Assembly: GCF_905163445.1 (NCBI RefSeq)
Contig: NC_053208.1
Coordinates: forward strand, 26,625,986-26,689,985
Direction: 5' to 3'
Source of the DNA: Pararge aegeria
Taxonomy: Eukaryota > Arthropoda > Insecta > Lepidoptera > Nymphalidae
DNA length: 64,000 nucleotides
Shown: positions 54,290 through 64,000 of the stretch, in pieces
How positions within the stretch are numbered: position 1 is the stretch's first letter
Layout of the letters: each line of letters opens with the position of its first letter
Program-made: the position numbers and the translations under genes
Notes under the pieces: model-generated
The model's input: the letters and a program-made list of their open reading frames with translations, nothing else
What the model was told of the DNA's origin: nothing
The model's database searches: none

Positions 54290-54370
54290 CTTGCTGCTTG
54301 CCGTCCCCTTCCTTTTGATGCATGAGGCCTTACCAGTGAGAGGTCTCGGTTTCGATTCCTTTACTGAAGT
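54290..54370 (+). repeat. Weak tRNA-like SINE head
   Basis: GGCCTTACCAGTGAGAGGTC and 'TCGGTTTCGATTCC' resemble boxes A and B. Short and without a body I recognise. Confidence 0.3.
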
Positions 54371-54981
54371 TTAACTACTCAAGTTCAATAACATGCGTCA
54401 ATAACTTAAATGTGCTGTAAAGTGAATGTGTCAAATTTGAAGAGGAGAATTTTTTGATGGTTAAATTGTTATTATATTCAGTCGTTAAATGACAGATTTA
54501 CACAAAAACTTATACTGAGGCTATAAACTAGCTCTGATTCTTCTTTATCTTGCCACTAGTCGATGTATATTTGGAATATTTTTTAACTTCCATTAGAATT
54601 TCTAATATGGCTCTGCTCTTCCGAGACTGACTAGACTTACCGATGCGCCGGGTCAGATATGATTAATTAAAGGTATGGATTTCCTAAACAGCCTTGTGCT
54701 ACCGACGCGCGACGACGACGGTGGTATGTATGTCTTGTGCATTCCAGAGGCGGCACTTGTGGAACTCTAAAGACGACTATATTTGATGTTACGGACGATG
54801 CTAGTTTGTTATTCAAGTTGGTTCTCGTAATTCAAAATGGTGCAACAGGACGCGAGGTTATATTATGCATATAAAAATAAAGGACTACCATAAAAAAGGT
54901 TGGGTGTGAAGTATTACTCCAACCAGGTTGCTCTTCTAATAATTTTAAATGACAATGTGAGATACTGATTACAAAACAAAC
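54371..54981. other. No recognised gene
   Basis: A short GACGACGACGG patch near 54700 is the only compositional feature. Confidence 0.35.
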
Positions 54982-55165
54982 ACCCGGCTAAGTTTGTTGT
55001 GGGTTTCTTTTTTCTTAGACAAGGACGCGTTTGGATTCCTCGTGGCTTTACTTACGTGTCTACGAATAAGGTTATCGGCATCATCATATCGTGTAATTCT
55101 CATGTACGCATAAAGTGCCACCTATGGGCTACTTTTGACTTTGACATCTTTAGTAAATTAAACAT
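54982..55165 (+). repeat. Repeat family E, copy 2
   Basis: ACCCGGCTAAGTTTGTTGTG, 'TTCTTAGACAAGGACGCGTTTGG', 'CGTGGCTTTACTTACG', GCATAAAGTGCCACCTATGG, 'TTTTGACTTTGACATC'. Confidence 0.7.
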
Positions 55166-55478
55166 GATTCGAACGTCAACTTTTTAGCTGTAGTTGTTGT
55201 TATTATTTCTTATCGACGTATTTTGAAGTTGCCATCAACGTTAATATATACAACGTAAATATTATATCTACTTAGAGAAAAAAAACTCATTTCACTTGCT
55301 TTAAAGCAAGTTGACGTTTGTAAAAAGCTAACACAATTATTGACAGTAAGTACATTCATCTCAACGCTTGTGCTAGGGCTAAGTACCTATGCTTTATAAT
55401 ATGAGCAGTGAGTCAGAGTTTAAGCAAGTAAAACGCTTTGAAAAGTGTTGCAACTTAATTAAAGTTTGATTATATTAT

Positions 55479-55727
55479 TTAGGCTTCACCTCGGTAGCTA
55501 CCTGAGAGAAAGGGTGGTGCAAACACAAAAATTAATTTGCTCAATTCATGTTCAACAATAGTTATTTTTTCCTTTGTCATGGCGTTTGGAGTTGGTAGGT
55601 ATTTCGCAATTTCTTTCAACTTTTGTTTGCCTGGTGCGTAGGGCAAGAAGCCGCAACTGTTCCAGTTACTTGACAATGTCTTGAACCCGTACCTTGTTGC
55701 GAACTTGCTCAAATTTCTAAAGGTCAA
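55479..55727 (-). CDS. 82-codon open frame, unrecognised
   Basis: Starts MTFRNLSKFATRYGFK and reads on through 'WNSCGFLPYAPGKQKLKEIAKYL'. Its composition is more protein-like than most frames here, but I recognise no family and see no promoter or splice context. A repeat phrase (GCCGCCAAGAAACTCAGCAG) lies just upstream on its strand at about 55840-55860, so it may be part of a retroelement. Confidence 0.2.
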   Translation of the reverse strand: MTFRNLSKFATRYGFKTLSSNWNSCGFLPYAPGKQKLKEIAKYLPTPNAMTKEKITIVEHELSKLIFVFAPPFLSGSYRGEA

Positions 55728-55959
55728 CCGTATTGCTTGCGAAACTTTTTCAAAGTGACTGGGGCTTCAGGCCGGTTGCTTTGTTTTGCAAATAACTTTC
55801 TCCATCAAAGTCGTTCGTCGTTGGTACGTCATGCTTCAACTGCTGAGTTTCTTGGCGGCTTTTCTTCGGAAAAATACAATTTTATATAATTACCCTCTTT
55901 TTGTAAATTAGCATGTAAGTTCAATTTAAGTGGAAATTCCTTTATGGAACAATAAATAT

Positions 55960-56040
55960 CTTAAACCAGAAGAACTTGCCTCCCGAACCGGTAGCCTGTG
56001 TGTAGAGTCACTACACACAGACAGACTTGACGTTTCAAAA
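55960..56040. repeat. Fragment of the repeat seen at 20261 and 27862
   Basis: TGTAGAGTCACTACACACAG then ACAGACTTGACGTTTCAAAA shares its core with 20263-20293. Confidence 0.55.
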
Positions 56041-56374
56041 GTGCTTATATTAGACCTACTTGAATTAAATGAATTTAGCATTTTTGAATTTCATGCAAAG
56101 CTGGCTTTTATTAAGCTCATACGGATAACTTGCCTGACGACCCGACCCGTTCGATTTTCAGTTCGGGCCAGAAATTGTTATCGAAACAAGTTTTAAATTT
56201 CTTTGTATGTGAAACTGTATGTAATATAATAATCATAATCTTTGGAAGAGCTGAACCGATTTTGTACAGGGTTTTCACGGGCAGGTTTGGGATTTTGCAA
56301 GGTATAATTGAGACTCGTATCGTCAATACTGTGGAAGTCTTCCTGGTAGCTGGTACTGTGAAGGCCACAATGCT

Positions 56375-56465
56375 GTGTCGTTGCCGGCGCGTGCTGGCCG
56401 TCTTACGCGGCCGCGGAGGGCGGCGGCCGCGCTCGCCCCGCCCCCGCCCGCCACTCGCCACGCAA
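56375..56465. other. GC-rich island
   Basis: GGCCGCGGAGGGCGGCGGCC and GCCCCGCCCCCGCCCGCCAC within about 90 bases, set in AT-rich DNA. Arginine/proline-rich frames on both strands (56117-56616) follow from composition. Flanks look like dispersed-repeat sequence, so this is probably a repeat interior and not a CpG-island promoter. Confidence 0.5.
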
Positions 56466-56555
56466 TTCCACAATAGAACCCTGTGCACCCATTATGATAC
56501 GCTAGCGGCGACTTCGTTCGCCTTAATTGTTTTATGTATTTGTAAACCTCACTAG

Positions 56556-56690
56556 AGCAGTGGTACGATGTCGCGTAGAAACCGATTAGGGAGTCTGGGT
56601 TTGATATAACTACCATACCCCTAACAGGTTAGCCCGTTACCATTTTAGCCCTCATCGTCACTTACCAGCACGGCTGACTTGTAGTGAATT
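56556..56690 (+). repeat. SINE family B, 3' part
   Basis: GGTACGATGTCGCGTAGAAA, 'CCATACCCCTAACAGGTTAGC', CCGTTACCATTTTAGCC, 'CGTCACTTACCAGCA'. Confidence 0.7.
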
Positions 56691-57775
56691 AAAAAAAAAC
56701 ACGCATATGTCTGTATATTTTTCTACGTGTGTGTATGCTGCTGTTTACTCACCTAATATGCTATAAATACCCAAAATGCCTGCTACTTTTAAGAGGTCCA
56801 TCAACCACCAACCATCCTTAAAATTCGGGATAAGCTGCGTGCCTCGTGGTTTTACTTTGCGAGGGTCGAACCAGTACTTTTTGGAGGCTTTAACGGCTGT
56901 TATCACATATTAGTAACTAATCAGGCTCCCTCTAAGTCTCTGGGGTAATCCAAAAAATTTTGGCCAATTCGGGAATAAAAATCAGTACTCCTTGACCAAC
57001 AACATGCATGCCAAAAATAGCAAATCAGTCGCACCCACGAATAATCGAATTATATTAAACGTGGAAGTCAGCTCTCTTGTTTATTACCATTAACCGAAAA
57101 ACATGGTTCGGAATACAAATAATTACTGTTTGAAACCTGATAGCTTTGTTACCAATAAATAATAATACTCTAGTATGAGTGTTTACTCGGCAGCTGAATT
57201 CATTTATTATTACAACGCATGCAGCGACATCATATCTATTGTCAGATATTTAATTAAAGTAATTAAGGCTTCTGAGTATGCAGCCTCGCAATATATTGAC
57301 ACCGCAATATAAACTACTCGTACAAAGGTAGATTTCTGATAAGGATTGTTTTAAAAACTTTTTTTTTTTGCCTTACTACGTACCTAAAACGTACTATATA
57401 CCTCTTAGGGTTGTTTGATAAAAACACGTATACATAATATTTTATTTACACAGTTACTAAAAGTGCTAACAGCTCAAGTTTTTTTTTGATTCCGAGGGAA
57501 CTAAGTTTTTGAGACTTAAATACAATCTTAATAAATAAATTAATCTTATGTGTTCGGGACGCCTATATCTGTGCCAAATTTTGACATAGGATTTTAAGCT
57601 ATTTTTTAAATGCCACGGGAACGATTCCTAGTTCTTTTCCGGGATATAAAGTTCAGATTCTGATTCCAGGATGCCCGCTAGATCTGTGGCTAATTCATTA
57701 AGATCAATGCATCTAGGTAAATCAATGGCACTATATAAAAAAGTCTAAATTGTTACATCGAATTGATATATTATT
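56691..57775. other. No recognised gene
   Basis: AT-rich, nothing supported. Confidence 0.35.
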
Positions 57776-58032
57776 ATCCGGAGCCCAGTGGGTAGGTCTC
57801 CGACTTCACTTTCGGAAAGCCGTGTGCGTTTTAAGTAAATATAATATTACTATTGCTTCAACGGTGAAGGAAAACATCGTGAGGAAACCTGCATACCTGA
57901 AAGTTCTCCATAATGTTCTCAAAGGTTTGTGAAGTCCACCAATCTGCACTGAGCAGCATACGTGGTGGACTTATACGGCCTTAACCCCTTCTCATTGTGT
58001 ACATTGTGGGTGGAGACCTGTGGGCTGTAGTA
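57776..58032 (+). repeat. SINE family A, near full length
   Basis: Head GAGCCCAGTGGGTAGGTCTC (box A), then 'CAACGGTGAAGGAAAACATC', GTGAGGAAACCTGCATACC, TCTCCATAATGTTCTCAAAG, 'CCAATCTGCACTG', 'CGGCCTTAACCCC', 'TGTGGGCTGTAGTAAGGCC'. Box B region lost. Confidence 0.75.
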
Positions 58033-58814
58033 AGGCCAGTTTAGCCTGTTTTTCCTCGTTTGATGAAAATCGTCATTGGAACGCGTATGGTATTTTACTG
58101 ATAGCGTATGGTAAGCTCGCTGATAGCTCGCGCGCGAAATACCGCCAATACTGTGAAATGCAATGTGTTTACCAACATTATAATAATAAAAAAGAATTAA
58201 ATTCATTATAAAATTGAAATTAATTGAAAGAAAATTGTATATTAGTTTATAGCAAATTACCAAATGAAAACTTTGACATGCTAAAAGAAAACGAACATTT
58301 TATTTTTAAGACCTGATACAAATTATGAAGTGAATAAAGGTTTAGTTTTAATAGGTTATTTAACATGGATGTTTTCATTTCAAATTTCCATTAAACAAAA
58401 GTTGGTGCCACGTAAAATGTAGTTATTATATTCAGAGCATATACTTCTTATTACATACTCTGGTGGGGTGGACACATATCCAGAATGGGTGAAGAGTTGC
58501 TCAGCGCATACTTTACTCCGAATTTCAGGGTGGTAAGCGGAAAAAGGGCGGGCAGATTTTGCGATATAAGACGTGGTAAAGCGGCACATGAAGATATGTT
58601 TTATGGAAATCAGTATATTATAACATATACTTCGTATTCCTTTTTATATAGTAGCAAGGAGAGTAACAGTAATTTCCTCCATTGTACTAAGCATCGACTT
58701 AAAAATGCTGTAGAAAATATTTATTTCCAGCTTTTTAGTTGTTTAACATATATTTTGTGGGTAGGTTTGCAATTATATTTTAGTTATAATAATTAAATGT
58801 CAACTGATCATAAC
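58033..58814. other. No recognised gene; repeat arm near the right end
   Basis: 58685-58725 repeats the ATGTTGTAGAAAATATTTAT arm of the inverted repeat at 27115 (here ATGCTG). The 103-residue frame at 58485-58796 runs through it and is not supported as a gene. Confidence 0.4.
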
Positions 58815-59195
58815 CTTCAACAAAATATTGCTCTTCCCGATGCCGGGGCGTTAATGCTTGAGCAGTTCTCCTGGCACTTTACGATTCTCTCCTTTATAAT
58901 ATAATCAGATATTGCTTATCTTCTTTATACCATAATTGAAGTGCGACCAGTGTAATACACATTATTATGTAGTTCCGGTGGCCATCCGTAGTCTTCATCA
59001 TCAGTTTCACTTAACCAAATGGTACTTTTTGATAGCCAATGCTCGAGTTACTTTGAAAAATACTCAAATCTCTACAGGTGTCCGTATAATATTTGAAGAG
59101 TTCCCTCAATTTCTCCAGGATCCCTTCAACAGATCATGATCACAAAAAAATACAACTGAATGGAGAACCTCCTCCTTTTTTGTAAGTCGGTTAAA
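58815..59195 (+). repeat. Repeat family D, longest copy
   Basis: 'CTCTTCCCGATGCCGGGGCGTTAA', GAGCAGTTCTCCTGGCAC, 'AGTTCCGGTGGCCATCCG', 'TAGTCTTCATCATCAG', GAGAACCTCCTCCTTTTTTG, TAAGTCGGTTAAA. Defines the family ends used for the copies at 5088, 23290, 27215 and 36945. No coding frame; class unknown. Confidence 0.7.
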
Positions 59196-59749
59196 AAACT
59201 GTGGCGATTTTTTACGTAATATCGATTGCTTTAAACGTCTCTTCATCCAAGACGCGTCTGGGAATACAGCTTCAGAAATAGTGTTTTCGTGATCACGTGT
59301 TCAGTCGTACTTAAGGTAAAGACATAATGGTCCGTGCCCGCAACTCAATCAAGCAAATATCCGCAACATAATGAAAAAATAAACAACGCATTGGCATCCT
59401 GACACTAGAATTATATATGTGCATAATATTTCGTTGCATTTTAAAAATTTTCATGTACGCTTCAAAAGTGTATAATGAAATATAAGACTGTCACTTCCAT
59501 GCTGCGCAGTGTCACACATAAATTGGTACAGAAAAAGACTATCTATGTCCTACACCCTTTCGAATAAAAATAGAACTTTTATGTACACAACAAAACAGTA
59601 AATGAGACCATAAAAAGCGTTTTCACATAAAGAGTGTTCACTCAGCCAAATTGTTAACTTTGCACAGCGTCTTCGCAGGGTAACAGGAGGACTTTTTTAC
59701 GTCCGCATCACCCCGAAGTTGATCTCATTGAAGGCGTACGAACTAACAC
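59196..59749. other. No recognised gene
   Basis: No supported feature. Confidence 0.35.
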
Positions 59750-59945
59750 ACCCGGCTAAGTTTGTTGTGGGCTTCTTGTTAGAACAAACGTGCCCTGCGT
59801 TTAGAACCCTCGAAGCTTGAGTTTGAAGTTTACAAATGAACTTATCGCCACCATCTATGATCAGATCTATGCACATATTTTTTTATGAAATGTGCGCATC
59901 AAAAGTGCCATCTATGATTTTGACTTTAATACTTTGTCCAAAAAC
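59750..59945 (+). repeat. Repeat family E, copy 3
   Basis: ACCCGGCTAAGTTTGTTGTG, 'CTTCTTGTTAGAACAAACGTGCC', 'GAACCCTCGAAGCTTGAG', 'AAAAGTGCCATCTATGATTTTG'. Confidence 0.7.
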
Positions 59946-60445
59946 CCAATTGCCCAACTTCCCCTTAAGTCGAGTTCCAAGCCTCTCAGGAGGAGTCATT
60001 AGGTCGACATGCTCTTGATATCGTAGTCCACGGATGCTGTTGAAACCCTTATTGAGGTTAGCAGCTATAGACTGTAAGAATGCCAGGTCTGCTGGGGCCA
60101 GCGCTGATCTTACATGAAGACAGTAAGCAGTAGGCATATTTTTTAACATTAGTAGCTTCGCTGCTTACGTACAGAGATCAGTCTGTTCTTACCCTTTGTG
60201 ACGTACTCGTAGTAATAGAAGCGGACCTTGATTCCCAGATCCCAATACATACAATGCAATTTGAACGACGTTAGCATGTTTGACATAAATTTATTTTGTT
60301 TTGTTGCGGCCGTGTGCCTGTGACAAGCGAAGCGTTTTACTTCTCTGAGTGATATATGAATAGGATTATTTTCTGTGATTAGAGCTAAGTTACAAGTAAT
60401 TGTGTCAAAACGAAGTTGAAATATATATGCAGGCAGGGACGTCAA
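59883..60445 (-). other. Two abutting unrecognised open frames
   Basis: 60445-60149 (98 codons) and 60149-59883 (88 codons) lie end to end on the - strand. The second contains QEHVDLMTPPERLGTRLKGK, which is protein-like, but its end overlaps repeat family E. No domain recognised; a decayed retroelement or gene fragment is possible, chance equally so. Confidence 0.2.
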
Positions 60446-60868
60446 AAAAAATAAATTAAAAATAAAGGGGTCTTCTTGTGACTAAGTTTTGAAAGAAATT
60501 TATTTTTTCAAAATCCCTTTTCTCTAAATAGACAACAGAAGCGCATATGAGTCGGTCATATTATATATTATGTGGATGAGTTAATGCGTCGTATCCGTGC
60601 GTTTTTATGTTTGTTATGATGCAGCAATTCCGTATAGTCGGAGTTTAAACCAGCATTTATATTGCTAAATTAGGTAGGTAATTGACAATTCTGTAATAAG
60701 CCGTTGTAGAAGTGTAATTTTTTGCTATTAAAATTATTGCAATGCTATTCAACTTCTGAACAATTTCTATCAGGAGTAATTAACACGCAGGTGAGCGTTT
60801 TACTAGTCTTCGACAGGAACCAAACAACAATTACATATTTTTTCTATTAGTTTATATTATATATATTA
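60446..60868. other. No recognised gene
   Basis: A phrase CCAGCATTTATATTGCTAAA..TTAGGTAGGTAATTGACAAT (60650-60690) recurs at 61780-61820, so part of this is an undefined repeat. Confidence 0.45.
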
Positions 60869-61020
60869 CTAGCGTACCCCAGCGCCATCTGTCTGGCTGA
60901 TTTGTGAATCTAAACCATCCAGGGTGCCACCCAAACGCATACCAAAAAATTCGTTTAAATCGGTCCAGCCGTCTAAAAGGAGTTCAGTAACGTACACATG
61001 CACACAATAAATATATAAGA
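60869..61020 (-). mobile_element. Short Helitron-like element
   Basis: On the - strand it ends GGGGTACGCTAG followed by T (60872-60868), the same terminal word as the element at 37260-37672. Inner text 'TGGACCGATTTAAACGAATT' is also family-like. The 5' end lacks the expected preceding A, so it is probably truncated. Confidence 0.5.
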
Positions 61021-61074
61021 AATACATAGGCTGTTATGTTGATTAGTGGCAACGACAAAAAATTCGCCCAAATG

Positions 61075-61172
61075 TCATCATCATATCAACCCATTATCGG
61101 CCGGGTATCCTTCTAGAAAGGGGTTAAGCCCGTAGTCCACCACGCTGGCCCAGTGCGGATTGGTGGATAAAT
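61075..61172 (-). repeat. SINE family A, 3' fragment
   Basis: TCATCATCATATCAACCCAT, 'GGGGTTAAGCCCGTAGTCCACC', 'CGCTGGCCCAGTGCGGATTGG'. Confidence 0.75.
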
Positions 61173-61629
61173 TTCATCCACAGCTTTATACCTGTATATA
61201 TATGTTATAAAATATACTAAAAAAATTATATACATTATTTTAAGGCATCTTTAAAAACCTAAGTGCTCAGCATGTTACATAAATCTATCCCGTATCGTTA
61301 CCAATCTAATCGGACCCGTTTAGTTCTGCGTGTCAAGTCAACCGGTCAATGTGTGTGTTACATTAAGTAGATGATTGAAATATCTTAATGGTACAATATA
61401 TTGCATTACCGTGCATGAGTCGATGTTGTAACACATATGCTATAAGTATAACATTAACATTGAAATGCCTCTGTGGCATTGCGACAGTTCAAGAGCAAGG
61501 ATTACTTTTCCGTGAATTCCTGAGCTAGGGTAACCATCAACACCTCAGGACAGCGCGCACTGCCTCAGTTGGCTGAACTTAAATCACTCACTTGTGGCCT
61601 TCTTAGATACAGCTATTAGCAATTCAATC
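61173..61629. other. No recognised gene
   Basis: AT-rich; nothing supported. Confidence 0.35.
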
Positions 61630-61681
61630 GAGATATTCGCGCAATTCATACCATGGATGGTATGAATTGCGCGAATATCTC
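61630..61681. repeat. Perfect 25-bp palindrome with 2-base loop
   Basis: 61630-61654 and 61657-61681 are perfect reverse complements (GAGATATTCGCGCAATTCAT...). A near-loopless palindrome of this length is unstable in cloning and replication. Confidence 0.95.
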
Positions 61682-61714
61682 CGAAAGCCAAATTAAGAAC
61701 GGCCAATTAAGATG

Positions 61715-61785
61715 GCTAGAAGCAGTGATAGCCCACTGGTTAAGAATTCGGCTTCACTTTCGGAGGCCGAGGTTTGAAACCAGCA
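61715..61785 (+). repeat. SINE family A, head only
   Basis: GTGATAGCCCACTGGTTAAG (box A) and GGCCGAGGTTTGAAACC (box B) without the SINE body. Confidence 0.6.
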
Positions 61786-61861
61786 TTTATATTACTAAAT
61801 TAGGAAGGTAATTGACAATTCTGTAATATATATATATATATATATTATATATACATATAAC

Positions 61862-61907
61862 ATATTCCCTGCGCTCTGTATATATATAAAAAGAGCGCAG
61901 GGAATAT
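61862..61907. repeat. 16-bp perfect hairpin in AT repeats
   Basis: 61862-61877 (ATATTCCCTGCGCTCT) pairs with 61892-61907; 14-base AT loop. (TA)n-rich flanks extend pairing imperfectly. Confidence 0.9.
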
Positions 61908-62117
61908 ATATATTATATGTGAATTTCCTGCAGGCATTACAAGTACAAACATATATCACCTTATTATTAAATTTGTCCCGGGAAACTTAATCCTCGTAGT
62001 CAGCTTAGTTGGGCAGCGCTAGGATTAAAGCGCTGTGCAAACTAAGTGTCTAACTTTGTTGTCGACGCGGGACTATGTCAGGGCTAGTGTTGCCCAAATG
62101 CAAGAACAAGACGAGAC

Positions 62118-62217
62118 TTAGCCAGTCTTGGTCTTGGTCTTGCGCCAATACACCTGGTCTTGGTCTTGGTCTTGGTCTTGCGCTCCCAGTCTTGGTCTTG
62201 GTCTTGGTCTTGCAGCA
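62118..62217. repeat. Hexamer array near the hAT terminus
   Basis: About a dozen TCTTGG units (CCAAGA on the transposase strand) in three runs, separated by GCGCCAATACACC and GCGCTCCCAG. Lies 33-130 bases from the end, where hAT transposases usually bind repeated short motifs. The RPRPRP/KTKTKT frames on either strand are translations of this repeat, not proteins. Confidence 0.85.
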
Positions 62218-62662
62218 AGAGTCTTGCAAGTCTTGCAATTACCTATTAGTCTATTACTATTTATTAAAGTTTACTTTAAATCTTAGAAAAACGTATTAGA
62301 ATTGGAACATTGTGAGCTTGAATTAACATAGCCATAGTAAAGATCAAGCAGATTAATAAATAACTGAAGATTTGATAAGAAATTCGAAAAATCAACTGAC
62401 CTATATGTCGTTTTCCATGGAAGTAACTGTTTCTTAATAAACATTTATGATTTATAAGCTTACATTTGCTAAAACATGTAAAAAAACAAATTAATTACAA
62501 TAACTTGACTGTATTTTAAAGAACAATACTTATCTGTCTAGAAAGAGATTGAACCCTCAACTTATAAGAAATTTAATAAAAGAGTTTTACGATTTATCAT
62601 TTATTTGAATAAAAAATAAAATACAACACAAATCAACAGCTTTATCATTAGGTTATGATACT
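62218..62662 (-). other. hAT 3' untranslated/subterminal region
   Basis: AT-rich DNA between the hexamer array and the transposase stop; no separate feature seen. Confidence 0.5.
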
Positions 62663-64000
62663 TTATATCAATTCTTTTGACCAAGAATTAATACAAAGTA
62701 ACCATCTGGCTGACTCATCACTTAACCTATTTCTATGTTTTCTAATTACTAATGATGCTTTAGAAAATAACCTCTCAGCAGGTACTGAAGTTGCAGGTAT
62801 TGAGAGAAAATCACGGGCCATTTTCGATAAAATCGGATACTCTGTCTCATGCGTCCTCCACCAATCTAAAATGTCTTCCGAGCTGGCAGTTCTTGGTTTT
62901 CTCAGGTACTCCTCCAACTCGTCTATCACTAAGCCTTGAAGACAAGATCCAGATGACGTCGAGGGACATTCATAGAGTTTATCAAAGTCTATTACGTCTT
63001 CATCTTCATCACATACTTTATTGTCTTTTTCTGGTAATTCCAGAGATTTGTTCAGTGAGTGTAGACTTTTATATTCTTCATAAAGTTCATTGAACTTGCG
63101 CAGACTTTCTGTTTTAAGTTGCTTCCCCCACATTGTCAGGTCAAAAGTCTGAGCCTTATGCCTTGGGTCTAAAATTAAAGAAGTACAATAAATCCAGTTG
63201 CTCTTCTTGTAATGTTTAAGCATTTTGTCTCGAGCTGCTTGGAAAGCTAGAATGAGCCTTTCATCCACTTCAGATCGATTAGGTTTCTCATCTAACTATT
63301 TTACCATGGATTCAATTTTATCTAGCAAGAGATTAAATGATACAATGACTAGCGGTAACGTAACATATTTGTCTCCACCAAGTTTTGTACTTAAAAGTTT
63401 AAAGTTTATTAGAAATTTATGTAATTTTTCGAGTACCTGCCATTCATTAGCTGTGATTTGAAAATCATTCAATTCGGTGACAGAACTGCACAATATGTCA
63501 ATGCCCGCTCTCACTTTTAAACCAAATCCAATCATATCATGTGTGGAATTCCATCTCGTTGGACAGTCAAGAATGGCATTTAGATTTGATGGCACGCCAG
63601 CTGCTTCACAAGCAGACTGAAACTTCTTCTTCACTATCTCACTTCTTTTTATTTTACTGGAAATACTGCGTAACTTTGTTACAGATGTACGCGAGTCAGC
63701 AATATTTGGTGCAGATTCTTCATCTTCCTCATCCTCAGTTTCGTCTGCATAGTCTTCGTACTGCTGATCTTGCGCGTTAGTGTCAGACTCACAGTGTAAG
63801 GTCTTTAATAAATCTTGTACACCAAGGTTTAAAATGTGAGCAAAGCACCGGAAATGTTGATTGTCTGAATCAAAGTGTGGCGGCAGCTGTTTGCCCAGTT
63901 CATACATAAATTTGGTATTTGCAGTTGCGTTGTCGACCGTGATACCTTGTATTTTATCAATTATGCCATATTCCAATAAACATTCATGGAAAATCGTTGC
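62663..64000 (-). pseudogene. hAT transposase, C-terminal ~445 codons, one internal stop
   Basis: Partial: the frame is open at the window edge. Visible in order: GITVDNATANTKFM (the catalytic-Asp region of the RNase H-like core), RCFAHILNLGVQDLL (conserved hAT block), CPTRWNSTHDM, an acidic stretch (YADETEDEEDEE), and the dimerisation domain near the C-terminus (EDILDWWRTHETEYPILSKM, PAERLFSKASLV, 'RNRLSDESARWLL'). The two parts are in the same frame, separated by a TAG at 63296-63298, with readable hAT-like codons directly after, so a single nonsense change broke the gene. The N-terminal zinc finger and the first catalytic Asp lie beyond 64000. Confidence 0.85.

Larger units (their letters stand above)
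62085..64000 (-). mobile_element. hAT DNA transposon, 3' end (continues past the window)
   Basis: The + strand end TAGTGTTGCCCAAATGCAAG (62085) is a hAT-type terminus (CAGTGTTG-like). An 8-base flank GTCAGGGC (62077-62084) is the candidate target duplication, but the partner lies outside the window. Between terminus and gene is a CTTGGT-type hexamer array. The transposase gene is on the - strand and open at base 64000, so the 5' part is off the window. Confidence 0.75.

Noticed and set aside
56117..56616. Arginine/proline-rich frames on both strands
   Set aside because: Produced by the GC-rich island, present in opposite frames at once, without domain or start context.
62077..62084. hAT target-site duplication GTCAGGGC stated as certain
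   Set aside because: The other flank is outside the window, so only a candidate can be given.
62050..62299. Frames with KTKTKT/RPRPRP on the - strand and LGLGLG on the + strand
   Set aside because: They are translations of the TCTTGG hexamer array at the hAT end.
1..64000. CRISPR array, bacterial operon, phage or toxin-antitoxin system
   Set aside because: No evenly spaced repeats with unique spacers and no prokaryotic gene arrangement; content is eukaryotic transposons and SINEs.

Overview
This window is eukaryotic, repeat-rich, AT-rich DNA, almost certainly from a moth or butterfly, possibly a nymphalid. That call is an inference from the repeats: several tRNA-headed SINE families, an RTE retrotransposon with a TGATGA-type tail, Helitron-like ends closing in CTAG|T, a BEL/Pao element, and pogo-, mariner- and hAT-type DNA transposons. 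No operon, rRNA or CRISPR array is visible. No intact host protein gene is visible. The only good host-gene candidate is a CpG-rich promoter plus a short first coding exon at about 28.96-29.20 kb on the + strand, ending in a consensus splice donor.

Layout. 0-12.3 kb: dispersed repeats, a mariner transposase remnant (2.56-2.86 kb), a perfect 76-bp inverted duplication (5.49-5.66 kb), a Helitron-like end (8.2 kb) and old SINE pieces. 12.337-18.723 kb: a complete BEL/Pao LTR retrotransposon with two 204-bp LTRs differing at one base, a tRNA-Tyr primer-binding site, gag-protease-RT-RNase H in one long frame, and an integrase region broken by one stop and one frameshift. 18.7-28.8 kb: mostly unrecognised AT-rich DNA with a hairpin MITE and SINE fragments. 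28.8-31.4 kb: the promoter and first exon, then more repeats. 31.43-32.28 kb: two degenerate RTE pieces in opposite orientation. 34.6-43 kb: SINEs, a Helitron-like element with both ends (37.26-37.67 kb) and another RTE fragment. 44.13-46.0 kb: a three-layer nest (SINE, interrupted by a pogo-like transposon, itself carrying another SINE of the same family). 47.76-50.96 kb: a full-length RTE retrotransposon on the - strand with a 10-bp target-site duplication, disabled by two frameshifts and loss of an endonuclease catalytic aspartate. 51-62 kb: SINEs, microsatellites and fold-backs. 62.08-64.0 kb: the 3' end of a hAT transposon on the - strand, running out of the window.

The genes do not form a pathway; most coding capacity is selfish DNA, and every recognised element has at least one break. 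The most unusual features are the number of perfect or near-perfect fold-back palindromes (at least ten), some clearly made inside pre-existing SINEs; the atypical flanks of the BEL insertion; the repeated subterminal motifs in the pogo-like and hAT elements; and the nested SINE/pogo/SINE locus. I found no convincing evidence of a new multi-gene system.
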